From an uncultured Alphaproteobacteria bacterium (GTDB taxonomy: Bacteria > Pseudomonadota > Alphaproteobacteria > HIMB59), in contig CABZPR010000002.1 of assembly GCA_902527545.1 (NCBI GenBank), positions 1 to 64,000 of the forward strand: DNA of 64,000 nucleotides, read 5' to 3'. A program made the translations under genes and the position numbers. Position 1 is the stretch's first letter; every line of letters starts with the position of its first letter. The notes under the pieces were generated by a model that did no database searches, was not told where the DNA came from, and was given only the letters and a program-made list of their open reading frames with translations. This document shows positions 8,007 to 15,280 of the stretch, one piece after another.

Positions 8007-8924
8007 ATGGAATATTTTAGCCTATTTTTAGGAAACATTGCTTGGATATTAGTAATAGTATCACTTTTAATTGTTTTTAGAAAAGGAGTGTTCACTGTCC
8101 CACAAGAAAAAGCTTATCTGGTTGAAAGATTTGGCAAATACAGAATAACACTAAATTCTGGATTAAATTTTATTGTTCCTTTTTTAGACAATTTAGTAAA
8201 AAATCCTAATGGAAAAATTAGAGCAATTGATTTAAGGGAAAAACAAATCATTTTAGCAGGATCTGATAAAATCGAATTAATTACAAAAGATAATGTCGAA
8301 ATAGAAGCCGAAATAGGAATTTTTTATAGAATTGAAGATCCAGCCAAAAGTGAATACAGAGTTGACAATATTGAGAGTTTTATTAAATCAACCGTTTTAG
8401 GCATACTAAGAGACTCCGCTGGAAGACAATCTTTAGATGAAATTCAAAGGAATAGAAAACAAATTAATGATGCTATGGTCTCATCCCTTGAAGAGACAAC
8501 AAAAGAGTGGGGTATAATTTTTACAAGAACAGAGATAACTGATATTGATGTTGATAGTGAGACAAAAGAAGCTCAAAGACAAGAATTAACAGCTGAAAGA
8601 AGAAGACGAGCAATGGTTTTAGAGGCGGAAGGAAAGAAAAAAGAAATACAATTAGAGGCGGATGCAACTTTGTATAAAGCTCAAAAAGATGCTGAGGCTA
8701 AAAAAATAGCCGCAGAAGCTGATGCATTCGCTATTCAAAAACAAGGTGAAGCTATAGCTAACAATGGACAAGCTGCTGTTTCATTTGAAGTTCTAAAGAA
8801 ACAAGTACAAGCTATAAGTGAAGTTGCTAAGTCGCAAAATTCAAAAACTGTAATTTTACCTACCGATATTACTAAGGTGCTAGGTAGTTTCGAGGCAATT
8901 TTGAGCTCTTTAAAAGGAAAATAG
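8007..8924 (+). CDS. SPFH/band 7 membrane protein (stomatin/QmcA family)
   Basis: A 305-residue stomatin-like protein. One N-terminal membrane segment (about residues 5-22) is followed by the SPFH domain (FTVPQEKAYLVERFGKY; TKDNVEIEAEIGIFYRI) and a long Ala/Glu/Lys-rich coiled coil (EAEGKKKEIQLEADATL) used for oligomerisation. The family forms ring or cage assemblies in membranes and regulates proteases or membrane domains. The start ATG at 8007 is set by a GGAGG site. The next gene is an NfeD-like membrane protein four bases on, the usual stomatin/NfeD pairing (as in E. coli qmcA-ybbJ). Confidence 0.92.
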   Translation: MEYFSLFLGNIAWILVIVSLLIVFRKGVFTVPQEKAYLVERFGKYRITLNSGLNFIVPFLDNLVKNPNGKIRAIDLREKQIILAGSDKIELITKDNVEIEAEIGIFYRIEDPAKSEYRVDNIESFIKSTVLGILRDSAGRQSLDEIQRNRKQINDAMVSSLEETTKEWGIIFTRTEITDIDVDSETKEAQRQELTAERRRRAMVLEAEGKKKEIQLEADATLYKAQKDAEAKKIAAEADAFAIQKQGEAIANNGQAAVSFEVLKKQVQAISEVAKSQNSKTVILPTDITKVLGSFEAILSSLKGK

Positions 8925-8928
8925 ATAT

Positions 8929-9222
8929 TTGGATTTCTTAACATCTTTTTTAATCAATCCATTCTTTTGGGTAATTCTTGGAGTAATCTTAGTAAGCGCT
9001 GAAATGTTTAGTGGAGAAATGTATTTTTTACCCAATGGGATATCTTCATTATTGATTTCAATTTTTATATATATAAACGAAAAGCTGTTAGATTCATTTG
9101 TTGAGTTAAACTTTATATATTTGTTAATCTGTTACGCTTTTTTGTCAATTACTATGGTCATATTTTTAAGATATGTATTTCATAAAAAAATTGAAAAGAA
9201 CAAAGACATAAATAAATATTAA
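8929..9222 (+). CDS. NfeD-like (YbbJ-type) membrane protein
   Basis: A 97-residue membrane protein that starts at a TTG four bases after the stomatin stop. It has hydrophobic segments at about residues 10-25, 35-50 and 60-82, with the FWVILGVILVSAEMF and LPNGISSLL segments typical of short NfeD1/YbbJ proteins. The soluble OB-fold at the C-terminus of YbbJ seems absent or reduced: only about 15 charged residues follow the last helix. It presumably works with the upstream SPFH protein. Confidence 0.78.
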   Translation: MDFLTSFLINPFFWVILGVILVSAEMFSGEMYFLPNGISSLLISIFIYINEKLLDSFVELNFIYLLICYAFLSITMVIFLRYVFHKKIEKNKDINKY

Positions 9223-9282
9223 TCTAAATCTTACTATTAATAAATTTAAATACTTTAAGAACAATAATTACAAAAAGTAATT

Positions 9283-9358
9283 TGGTGGAGCCAAGGGGGA
9301 TCGAACCCCTGACCTCTACGCTGCCAGCGTAGCGCTCTCCCAGCTGAGCTATGGCCCC
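9283..9358 (-). tRNA. tRNA-Ala(GGC)
   Basis: On the minus strand a 76-base cloverleaf: acceptor GGGGCCA pairs with TGGCTCC, anticodon stem CTACG/CGTAG encloses loop CTGGCAG with anticodon GGC (reads GCC/GCU), T-arm loop TTCGATC, and an encoded ACCA end at 9283-9286. The acceptor has one G.U pair at position 3, the identity element expected of tRNA-Ala. Confidence 0.96.
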
Positions 9359-9377
9359 AATCATGCGTAGAATAAGC

Positions 9378-9405
9378 ATAATAGAGTATTCGGTAGTTAG
9401 TTCAA
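9378..9405 (-). promoter_or_regulatory. sigma70-type promoter of tRNA-Ala
   Basis: Minus strand: TTGAAC (9400-9405), 16-base spacer, TATTAT (9378-9383). The -10 box ends 19 bases before the mature tRNA 5' end, leaving room for a short leader. Confidence 0.65.
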
Positions 9406-9471
9406 ATCGTATTTCATAGAAGTTTCCGAGAATAAATACAAAGAAAGTGAACTATTTGATAAGTTAAAATT

Positions 9472-9795
9472 ATGAGACTCGTTCTGATATTTATATTCTC
9501 ATTAATTTCTATTTCCTCTCATAGCTATCATGAAAAAGATATAATTTATGATGAAGAGGAAATAATCTGTATTGCAACCTATGAGCTAGCCGAAGATTTT
9601 TTTTTACAAATGAAAGACCCTAACACTTCTGAAGAAATGAATAAAAGAAAACAAGCTCTATTGGATAAATACGATGAGGGTCACTTTCCTCAGGAGGATA
9701 TAGAATTTTATATTCTTGAAATTCATTATGCATGGACTGCTAATTTTGATTTTTTACCACCAATTTTAAAAAATTGTCGTGAAAATATCCGTTGA
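9472..9795 (+). CDS. small secreted protein, unknown
   Basis: A 107-residue protein with an N-terminal hydrophobic segment (LVLIFIFSLISISSHS) that looks like a Sec signal peptide, followed by an acidic helical domain with two Cys (near residues 26 and 102) that could form a disulfide in the periplasm. No family recognised. It lies between tRNA-Ala and a convergent small gene that ends 15 bases downstream. Confidence 0.65.
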   Translation: MRLVLIFIFSLISISSHSYHEKDIIYDEEEIICIATYELAEDFFLQMKDPNTSEEMNKRKQALLDKYDEGHFPQEDIEFYILEIHYAWTANFDFLPPILKNCRENIR

Positions 9796-9810
9796 TCAAT
9801 TTGGGTATTG

Positions 9811-10065
9811 CTACATTTTTTCCAATTTATATACGTCATCTACATTATTAAATTTAGCATCAAATTCCTTTGATCTTGGATCCTCAAACAAAGCATAAAA
9901 TTTTTCCTCATCGGTGACATTTGCTACAATTATCACTTTTCCATCTCTGACAAATCCCATCTCGAATCCATCAGTATATTTCGCAATGTCATCTTTAAAA
10001 GACTCATACAATTTTAAGTAGTCTTCTTTAGTTCCGTTATAAGTAGATACAACACATAAATTCAT
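9811..10065 (-). CDS. small alpha/beta protein, possible ferredoxin-like barrel
   Basis: An 84-residue soluble protein with an AGGAG ribosome site just before the ATG (minus strand, 10073-10077). Strands (NLCVVSTYNG; KVIIVANVTD) alternate with helices (KEDYLKLYESFKDDI; EKFYALFEDPRSKEF), a beta-alpha-beta pattern as in small dimeric alpha/beta-barrel proteins. The family was not recognised. It is divergent from the similar-looking gene at 10177. Confidence 0.72.
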   Translation of the reverse strand: MNLCVVSTYNGTKEDYLKLYESFKDDIAKYTDGFEMGFVRDGKVIIVANVTDEEKFYALFEDPRSKEFDAKFNNVDDVYKLEKM

Positions 10066-10176
10066 AATTATTTTCTCCTATAAACTAATTTACGTATTGA
10101 TCAATTTTAGAGATCAATATCTTTTGAATGAATTATTTTTAAATAAACTTTATAATAACTTATAGAGAGGACAGCT

Positions 10177-10452
10177 ATGAAAATTATTACAAATGCAAAA
10201 ATAACTAAAGGTTATGAACATTGGAAACAAATGTTTGAAGAAAATGAAAATCTGAGACAGGAATATGGTCTTAATGTATTAGCCTATGGACATCCAAAAG
10301 ATAACAATGAAGAAATTTATACGGTTATAGAAGTAGAGTCGATGGATAAAATGCAAGAAATGTTAAAACTTCCTGAAATGATAAAACTTAGAACAGAAGC
10401 TGGAGTTGATCTAGATACACAAAAATTTATTTTACTTGAGGGTGGAAACTAA
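10177..10452 (+). CDS. small alpha/beta protein, possible ferredoxin-like barrel (DUF3764-like)
   Basis: A 91-residue soluble protein preceded by AGAGAGGA. Secondary-structure pattern: strand MKIITNAKI, helix EHWKQMFEENENLRQEYG, strand NVLAYGHPKDN, strand EIYTVIEVESM, helix KMQEMLKLPEMIKLRTEAG. This is the pattern of small alpha/beta-barrel proteins such as DUF3764 or ABM-like families, but I cannot assign one with certainty. Its last four bases overlap the convergent gene at 10449. The pair 9811/10177 is divergent around a 111-base spacer. Confidence 0.72.
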   Translation: MKIITNAKITKGYEHWKQMFEENENLRQEYGLNVLAYGHPKDNNEEIYTVIEVESMDKMQEMLKLPEMIKLRTEAGVDLDTQKFILLEGGN

Positions 10453-10637
10453 GATTGTGTAAGTAAGAAGTATAAGCTTAGAAATATTAAAAATATTGAT
10501 ACAGATAAGCCCAATTTAAAGGCTTTATCTATAATAGAATATTCCTTTTTACCTACATACCTCTTTTTAATAATGTAAACAGCTGCTGTAAAAATCGAAA
10601 AAAACCAAAATGTATTTACCACTAATTCTATGTTCAT
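10449..10637 (-). CDS. small two-helix membrane protein of unknown cluster
   Basis: 62 residues, two membrane helices (about residues 6-23 and 41-59) around a basic loop (KKRYVGKKEY). Its ATG overlaps the stop of the upstream gene by four bases, so it is the last gene of a four-gene minus-strand unit of unknown function. No family recognised. Confidence 0.6.
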   Translation of the reverse strand: MNIELVVNTFWFFSIFTAAVYIIKKRYVGKKEYSIIDKAFKLGLSVSIFLIFLSLYFLLTQS

Positions 10638-10975
10638 GTGCTCTTGTATGAATTTCTTTCTAAATATTTTTCACCATTCTCTGACAAATACCAAAGATAT
10701 CGCTTTTCATTATTTTGATCGTCTTCCCACATAATTTTATTTGCTAGATTCATTCTTATCAGTTTTGCCCCAGTATCACTCACAATATTGAAATTTAATC
10801 CTGTCAAAAATGAAATTTCATCCAAGTCAAAAGCATTAATCACATTTTTTGAAATTAAAGACTTATCATTTATCTGTTTACCTGTTGTTTTTAGTGTGAC
10901 ATGTCTTTTACATATTTTTTCCTGGAGACACTTCATAAATATGTAATCTTGTGTTTCAATATCATCACTATTCAT
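10634..10975 (-). CDS. hypothetical protein of unknown cluster, winged-helix-like
   Basis: 113 residues, soluble, rich in Lys/Asn/Asp. The middle part (EISFLTGLNFNIVSDTGAKL, then IRMNLANKIMWEDD and KRYLWYLSENGEKYLERN) reads like a small winged-helix domain, in which the last segment resembles the wing-and-end motif 'YxLTxxGxxxL' of MarR/PadR-type proteins. This is a weak resemblance only; a regulator role is inference. It overlaps the downstream membrane-protein gene by four bases and lies nine bases after the gene upstream. Confidence 0.6.
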   Translation of the reverse strand: MNSDDIETQDYIFMKCLQEKICKRHVTLKTTGKQINDKSLISKNVINAFDLDEISFLTGLNFNIVSDTGAKLIRMNLANKIMWEDDQNNEKRYLWYLSENGEKYLERNSYKST

Positions 10976-10984
10976 AAACTTTGA

Positions 10985-11194
10985 TTATTTAAACCAATCG
11001 CTATAAACACTGATTAAAACTAGTGAGAAAGTCCCGTACCCTAAAACGATTATAATGAAATATTTAATATATATTCTTTTGGAACTAACATTTTTTGTAA
11101 ATTTACCAAATTTTTTTTGAGTATAGATAAAAGCTGCCCATAGTAAAATTGCAAAGCCGTATGATGATAATAATACTTTAATTACTTCTGACAT
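10985..11194 (-). CDS. small two-helix membrane protein of unknown cluster
   Basis: 69 residues, two membrane helices (about residues 5-24 and 45-64) joined by a basic loop (TQKKFGKFTKNVSSKR). Its layout, with a helix, basic loop, and second helix, is the same as that of the 62-residue protein at 10449 in the same unit. Start abuts the stop of the gene at 11195. No family recognised. Confidence 0.6.
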   Translation of the reverse strand: MSEVIKVLLSSYGFAILLWAAFIYTQKKFGKFTKNVSSKRIYIKYFIIIVLGYGTFSLVLISVYSDWFK

Positions 11195-11848
11195 TTAAAA
11201 AGACAATGATCCTGACAATAAGTTTTCATTCAAGGGGCCTAAATTTTTAGGGTAGGTTAGTATACCATCAGATATATATTTATCATCAAATTGTGACACA
11301 CACCAAGATAGCGAAGCTGGTTTGGGTACTAGAGTTTTATTATCTCTAATAGAGTAAAGTAAATTATCTCTAACAGCTAAGTCACCCATATATACTAAAT
11401 AAGCAACCTTTGTCCGCCTTGTAATAAAGTTACTTTCGCCTTGGTTGAGACTTTTAGGAGGATTGTAGATCACTGGCTTTTTTTTGACATATTCATCTTT
11501 GAGTCTCTTTATTAACCAATTTCTCATTATTTTTCTGACCGCATGATAAGCAGCAAATTGTGGTTTTATTAAATATGTGGTTTGATGTCCAATATTCAAA
11601 ATTGTATTATTTTCAGAAAACTTGTAAGAGTAGCCGTCTTTATATCTTTGATGAAACTTTGAGAATTCTTTAGCCCAAGTTACTCCCTCAATTACCCTAT
11701 CTTTAGTTTGAGAGGTGTACTTTTCTCTAGTTGAGGTGTCATGTAAAACTACATCCCGGAAAAAAGATAAGTAATCTGACTCATTTTTAAATTTTTCCTT
11801 ATGAATTTGTTTTAATTCTTCCCAAGGTTTGATTTTTATATCTTGCAC
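11195..11848 (-). CDS. hypothetical protein heading the unknown cluster
   Basis: 217 residues, soluble, basic. No known domain recognised. Visible features: a Lys/Glu-rich helical N-terminus, a YKDGYSYKFSENNTILNIG segment, a helical middle (AAYHAVRKIMRNWLIKRLKD), and a Trp/Cys segment SLSWCVSQFDDKY near residue 185. It is first of four tightly packed genes (two soluble, two two-helix membrane proteins), and the 5' side is a 307-base spacer of extreme AT content that presumably holds its promoter. Confidence 0.65.
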   Translation of the reverse strand: MQDIKIKPWEELKQIHKEKFKNESDYLSFFRDVVLHDTSTREKYTSQTKDRVIEGVTWAKEFSKFHQRYKDGYSYKFSENNTILNIGHQTTYLIKPQFAAYHAVRKIMRNWLIKRLKDEYVKKKPVIYNPPKSLNQGESNFITRRTKVAYLVYMGDLAVRDNLLYSIRDNKTLVPKPASLSWCVSQFDDKYISDGILTYPKNLGPLNENLLSGSLSF

Positions 11849-12155
11849 TTCTTTTGAACTTATAATATTTTTAATTTATACACAAACTATTATATAATTT
11901 ATGTGTAATTTATGAAAAAAATAGAAAAATTATCAATAAAATCAATAATTTTTAATAAAATCAAAAAATTAGAAAAAATTTCAAATTTAAGGTAAATTAA
12001 AAAAAAATCATGATTTATTTTTTTAAATCCTTGGTTTCCATTTTAAAGATTTTTCTGTGATTATTAAAAATTTTATTACACTAAATTTTATTGATTATGT
12101 GTGTAAATTACAAAGTTAAAAAATACTTACATTTACTTATAAATATTGAATTTTG
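11849..12155. other. extremely AT-rich 307-base spacer
   Basis: No gene is supported here. By hand count 34 of 240 bases (11881-12120) are G or C, about 14%. It contains one TTATACACA matching the DnaA-box consensus (11876-11884) and an A/T palindrome with AAATCATGATTT core (12005-12016) flanked by A- and T-runs. A 27-codon Lys/Ile ORF at 11912-11995 has no ribosome site and looks like chance. It probably serves as promoter region and possibly marks a recombination or insertion spot. Confidence 0.6.
12005..12016. repeat. AT-rich perfect palindrome with A/T-run flanks
   Basis: AAATCATGATTT is a perfect 12-base palindrome; with one mismatch at 12017 the arms extend into six A on the left and seven T on the right, so a hairpin with a T-tract could form from either strand. 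It may terminate transcription or be a protein site. Confidence 0.5.
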
Positions 12156-12563
12156 TCAGAGATAACCCCTAAATTTACTAGGTTTCCAATTTTTGGGAGC
12201 AATTTCTAAATCCTCAAATTCAAAAGCTGGAGCAACTGTACAACCAATTAAACTAAATAATCCAGTCGTTTCTAGTGAGAACCATATATTACTTTCGACG
12301 CTGTAAATAAATCTATTTTTAGATCCTATCTCATTTATTTCATATTCTTCGCCATTTTTCGATGTATATATTCTTAAAGGACTACCAGTATAGAAGTGTA
12401 TTGTTTCGTTCTTTTTAATGCGATGCCAATGTGAATATTGCCCTTTTTCTAATAAATAGTATATGTGACTAACATCCTTATTTTTGTAAACTTCGACGTA
12501 ATGACCGCCTTCAGGATGAGCTATCATTTTATGACTTTTTATAAGGGATTTAATTGTATCCAT
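12156..12563 (-). CDS. cupin domain protein (DUF985/cupin_5)
   Basis: 135 residues forming one cupin beta-barrel. Motifs of the DUF985 family: MIAHPEGGHYVEVYK near the start, YYLLEKGQYSHWHRIKKNE (metal-binding His pair), HFYTGSPL, and TVAPAFEFEDLEI near the C-terminus. Members are found in all kinds of bacteria and relate to sugar epimerase-like cupins, but the reaction is unknown. It stands alone on the minus strand between the AT-rich spacer and plus-strand small genes. Confidence 0.88.
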   Translation of the reverse strand: MDTIKSLIKSHKMIAHPEGGHYVEVYKNKDVSHIYYLLEKGQYSHWHRIKKNETIHFYTGSPLRIYTSKNGEEYEINEIGSKNRFIYSVESNIWFSLETTGLFSLIGCTVAPAFEFEDLEIAPKNWKPSKFRGYL

Positions 12564-12700
12564 TCAAACTAAAAGTACATTTTTATTTCCATCAATCAAA
12601 ATAGAAACTTATAAAGCAAAAATACTGAATTTATTGATTATTAATTGTTTTTCGTAATCTATTCCATTCTTCATCTAAAAAGGTATATTAATAGTACTAC

Positions 12701-12886
12701 ATGACAATGGAAAACGCACAAACAATATCTTGTCCGAAGTGTGACTTATCTGTCTCTTCTATTTGTTCTAAGTGTAACAAAGAAGTAGAGGTATCTCAAT
12801 TAGCTGATGGATGTGTAGTTCAAATCACAAAATGTGTTGAATGCACTAATACTCCAGTTATTAAAGATATCTGCGCGGAAAATTAG
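12701..12886 (+). CDS. small Cys-rich zinc-ribbon-like protein
   Basis: 61 residues with eight Cys: CxxC pairs at 11/14, 22/25 and 45/48 plus Cys38 and Cys58. The first two pairs (CPKC, CSKC) make a classical zinc ribbon; the third could hold a second metal. Start is ATG at 12701, or the in-frame ATG at 12707. No specific family known to me; likely a metal-binding small regulator or adaptor. Not clearly in an operon. Confidence 0.65.
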   Translation: MTMENAQTISCPKCDLSVSSICSKCNKEVEVSQLADGCVVQITKCVECTNTPVIKDICAEN

Positions 12887-12978
12887 TCCTCACTTTTAAC
12901 TGACACTATACCTTTAATCAATCTGTTAAGATCCAAAGATTACTATTAGACTAAAAAGTAGTATCGGAGATATAATTA

Positions 12979-13170
12979 ATGAAAATATTAAAAATTTTGG
13001 ATGATGCAGAATTAATTCTTGTAGACTTAGAGGTAAATCTGGGGAAAGAAGTAAGAAACGCCCCAACTTTATGTGTCAGGTATAAAGGTAAAATTATACC
13101 TTTAAACACTGCACATGATGGTCGACCTATTCTGATGAGGGAAGAAAACGCCATCCCAAGTGAAAATTAA
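12979..13170 (+). CDS. small hypothetical protein
   Basis: 63 residues, soluble, with GGAGA eight bases before the ATG. The body (ILVDLEVNLGKEVRNAPTL, RYKGKIIPLNTAHDGRPIL) suggests a small beta-rich fold. No family recognised. First of a run of small plus-strand genes that reaches 14259. Confidence 0.6.
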   Translation: MKILKILDDAELILVDLEVNLGKEVRNAPTLCVRYKGKIIPLNTAHDGRPILMREENAIPSEN

Positions 13171-13176
13171 AATTAT

Positions 13177-13263
13177 ATGTTCACTGGTACTCTTTGGGTA
13201 GATTTAACTATTTCGCTCATACTTTTAGCTACTTTTTTTATGTGGATAATGAGGGGGGATTAA
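13177..13263 (+). CDS. possible 28-residue single-helix membrane peptide
   Basis: ATG at 13177 to TAA at 13263 encodes a peptide with one clear membrane segment (VDLTISLILLATFFMWI) capped by Arg-Gly-Asp. It starts six bases after the previous stop and ends 17 bases before the likely start of the next gene. No good ribosome site is seen, so it may be a coupled small membrane protein or chance. Confidence 0.4.
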   Translation: MFTGTLWVDLTISLILLATFFMWIMRGD

Positions 13264-13280
13264 ATAAAATTAACTCCTTA

Positions 13281-13568
13281 ATGGAAATATTAACCAACAA
13301 AGAGGAGGTAAGAGAAAAACTCAAAAACAACCCCTTACAAGCTGCCCATTTACTCAGACTCAATGGATATGGTTCTATTAATTACGAATGTGCCTGTGGT
13401 GAAACACATGATGCTAATGGTAAAGATGTAAGTTGTAAAGGATCTGCTAAACCTTTTAAAGCTCTTCTTAAATGTTCAAACAATTTTGTAACGATGATAA
13501 AAATTGAGGGCTTTTTTCGAAAAAAAGCTATCTCAGAGTATGGATTTAAAGCAAGCATAATGGATTAA
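13281..13568 (+). CDS. hypothetical protein with Cys motif
   Basis: 95 residues from the ATG at 13281; the frame is open back to a TTG at 13194, but that extension overlaps the 28-codon membrane ORF and looks non-coding. The N-terminus is a helix (KEEVREKLKNNPLQAAHLLRL); the middle has ECACGETHD and SCKG, which could bind a metal; the rest is basic. No family recognised. The stop precedes the next ATG by three bases. Confidence 0.6.
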   Translation: MEILTNKEEVREKLKNNPLQAAHLLRLNGYGSINYECACGETHDANGKDVSCKGSAKPFKALLKCSNNFVTMIKIEGFFRKKAISEYGFKASIMD

Positions 13569-13571
13569 ATT

Positions 13572-13958
13572 ATGAGGTTTTTATTTATATTATTTTTTAT
13601 TCCAACTTTATCTTTCGGCCAGAGTATAAAATTAGCTTGTATAGAAACATCTCTTATTGATTACTCAAAAGTACAAATTATTGAATTTAAAAATGAGGAT
13701 ATAAATGAATTTGAATACTCATTTGACCAAAACCCCTTTGTATTAAAGGAGAGATTTCAAGATTTACAATATGAGTACATGGGAGAAGATGACGTAAGTT
13801 ATCATTTTAGAATTGAAACTGACTTCTCCTTTAACACCCTAATTCTATATAAAAAAACCCTTAGATATGAGAGAAACATATTTTATCCTGATAGTGTAAA
13901 TTTGAAAAAAACTTATTACGGCAATTGCAATAAATCAGACAGTTTTTTTGCTGCTTAG
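13572..13958 (+). CDS. small secreted protein, unknown
   Basis: 128 residues with a clear signal peptide (LFILFFIPTLSFGQS, cleavage likely after SFG) and a beta-rich mature part (SIKLACIETSLIDYSK; DVSYHFRIETDFSF) containing two Cys (in KLACIE and GNCNKS) that could pair in the periplasm. The pattern is common to small exported proteins of marine alphaproteobacteria, but I cannot name a family. Confidence 0.65.
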   Translation: MRFLFILFFIPTLSFGQSIKLACIETSLIDYSKVQIIEFKNEDINEFEYSFDQNPFVLKERFQDLQYEYMGEDDVSYHFRIETDFSFNTLILYKKTLRYERNIFYPDSVNLKKTYYGNCNKSDSFFAA

Positions 13959-14052
13959 AAATAGAATACAGAAAAATCACCTTTTATTAATTTTTAGTTA
14001 ATACATTTTCACGAACTAGACTTAAATACTATTTTTTGTATATTTTTTCTAT

Positions 14053-14259
14053 ATGTCCGATGTTTATAGTTTAATGAAATATTTAACGCCCTATGAATTA
14101 GATCATATTAAGTTCTTGGCACATAATGACGAGATACCATACCAAATAATAAATTCTCAATATAAAATAAATAAAAATGATGTAAAAAACTTGATGAGAT
14201 TTATGTTAAATGACCAAGACTATTTAAAATGGAAAAAAATTTATAATAAAACGCATTGA
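14053..14259 (+). CDS. DUF2805/TIGR03643-family small protein
   Basis: 68 residues. The core LTPYELDHIKFLAHNDEIP, then a helix-turn-helix-like DVKNLMRFMLNDQDYLKWKK, matches the small TIGR03643/DUF2805 family, in which a short HTH-like domain is followed by a Lys/Trp segment. Function unknown; the HTH look suggests nucleic-acid binding, by inference. It is convergent with the FAD oxidoreductase gene 35 bases downstream. Confidence 0.72.
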   Translation: MSDVYSLMKYLTPYELDHIKFLAHNDEIPYQIINSQYKINKNDVKNLMRFMLNDQDYLKWKKIYNKTH

Positions 14260-14294
14260 GGAACTTCCTAAATTTTATTCTTCACAATCTTTAT

Positions 14295-15275
14295 TTAATT
14301 TTTAAGTCTCATTTCACTGAAATGCTGAGCTAATTTCTTACCTGATAACCAAGCATCTTGCATGCTTGGACCTTCACACCAATCCCCAAAAGCATATAGA
14401 CGCTGATCTATGGACTCAATGAATCTTTTAGAGTTTTGATCTCTTAGACTTTTCTTTGTATAAGAGTATCTCCATCTATGTGACTTCTTAAAAACAGCAT
14501 CAGCTTTTGATTGAAAAGACTTTTTCATTTGATTTACCACATAGTCCTCTAAAACATAATTTTCTATGTTGTAATACTCTTTTGTCCAATCAGCTCTCAT
14601 ATTTACAACCCAGCACTCTTCATTAAAAAATTCGTGTTTAAAATTTTGATTCATTAAGAAACTAATTTCAGGTGTTAAGTGATATCCAAATTGAAACGGA
14701 GCTCCCAATCTTTTATTAAATGCAATCATGACTGTCCAAATGGAGTCAAACTCTATTTCAGGAATATCGCTATAATCTATAAATTGATCTAACAATTTTT
14801 TTGATTGTTCAAAGGGCATGCTACAAAAAACATAATCATAAGGTCCAAATTTCTCATCTGCTGTGATTAAGAAATATTCATTATTATGGCTTTCAATGTT
14901 GGTTACCTGTTTTGAAAAATGTGTAGGGTAGTGCAGCGATTTATGTATCTTTATAGGAATTGATTCATTTCCATCTTTACCAACAATGACCTCTTTATCT
15001 TCAATTGGAGAATTTTGTGAGATATTTGAACAAAATTGACCTTTTAAAATTTTAATAGCATCAATTTTTTTTAAAAATTCATTTAAGCCAATAACACCAT
15101 GATCTAATTTCAAATAGTGAGCACCATGATCAAAAGCATATTGCTCATGTTTTCTTGTGCTTATTCTTCCACCTGGTCTCCAGGATTTCTCAAAAAATGT
15201 AATATCAAGTGCAGGCAAGTGATATGCTAAAGAAAGCGCACTAAGCCCAGTTCCAATGACTGCAATTTTTTTCAA
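14295..15275 (-). CDS. NAD(P)/FAD-dependent oxidoreductase (renalase/amine-oxidase-like)
   Basis: 326 residues. N-terminal Rossmann dinucleotide motif GTGLSALSLAYHL at 8-20 with an acidic strand end (FFEKSWRPGGRIST), then the family's FDHGAHYLK segment. The C-terminal part has LYAFGDWCEGPSMQDAWLSG, which resembles the FAD-closing motif 'GDxxxxxxxxxAxxSG'. These deaminase/renalase-like flavoproteins oxidise small amine or nicotinamide substrates; the substrate here is unknown. The start is the ATG at 15275, five bases after psiE. Confidence 0.85.
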   Translation of the reverse strand: MKKIAVIGTGLSALSLAYHLPALDITFFEKSWRPGGRISTRKHEQYAFDHGAHYLKLDHGVIGLNEFLKKIDAIKILKGQFCSNISQNSPIEDKEVIVGKDGNESIPIKIHKSLHYPTHFSKQVTNIESHNNEYFLITADEKFGPYDYVFCSMPFEQSKKLLDQFIDYSDIPEIEFDSIWTVMIAFNKRLGAPFQFGYHLTPEISFLMNQNFKHEFFNEECWVVNMRADWTKEYYNIENYVLEDYVVNQMKKSFQSKADAVFKKSHRWRYSYTKKSLRDQNSKRFIESIDQRLYAFGDWCEGPSMQDAWLSGKKLAQHFSEMRLKN

Positions 15276-15280
15276 TTTTA

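Noticed and set aside
9283-9471. Integrated element at tRNA-Ala
   Set aside because: No integrase, no direct repeat of the tRNA 3' end and no phage genes were seen nearby.
11876-11884. Chromosomal origin around the DnaA-box match
   Set aside because: Only one clear box, no dnaA, and no strand switch of genes; the match may be chance in AT-rich DNA.
11912-11995. 27-codon ORF in the AT-rich spacer
   Set aside because: No ribosome site; composition (Lys, Ile, Asn, Ser) as expected from AT-rich random sequence.
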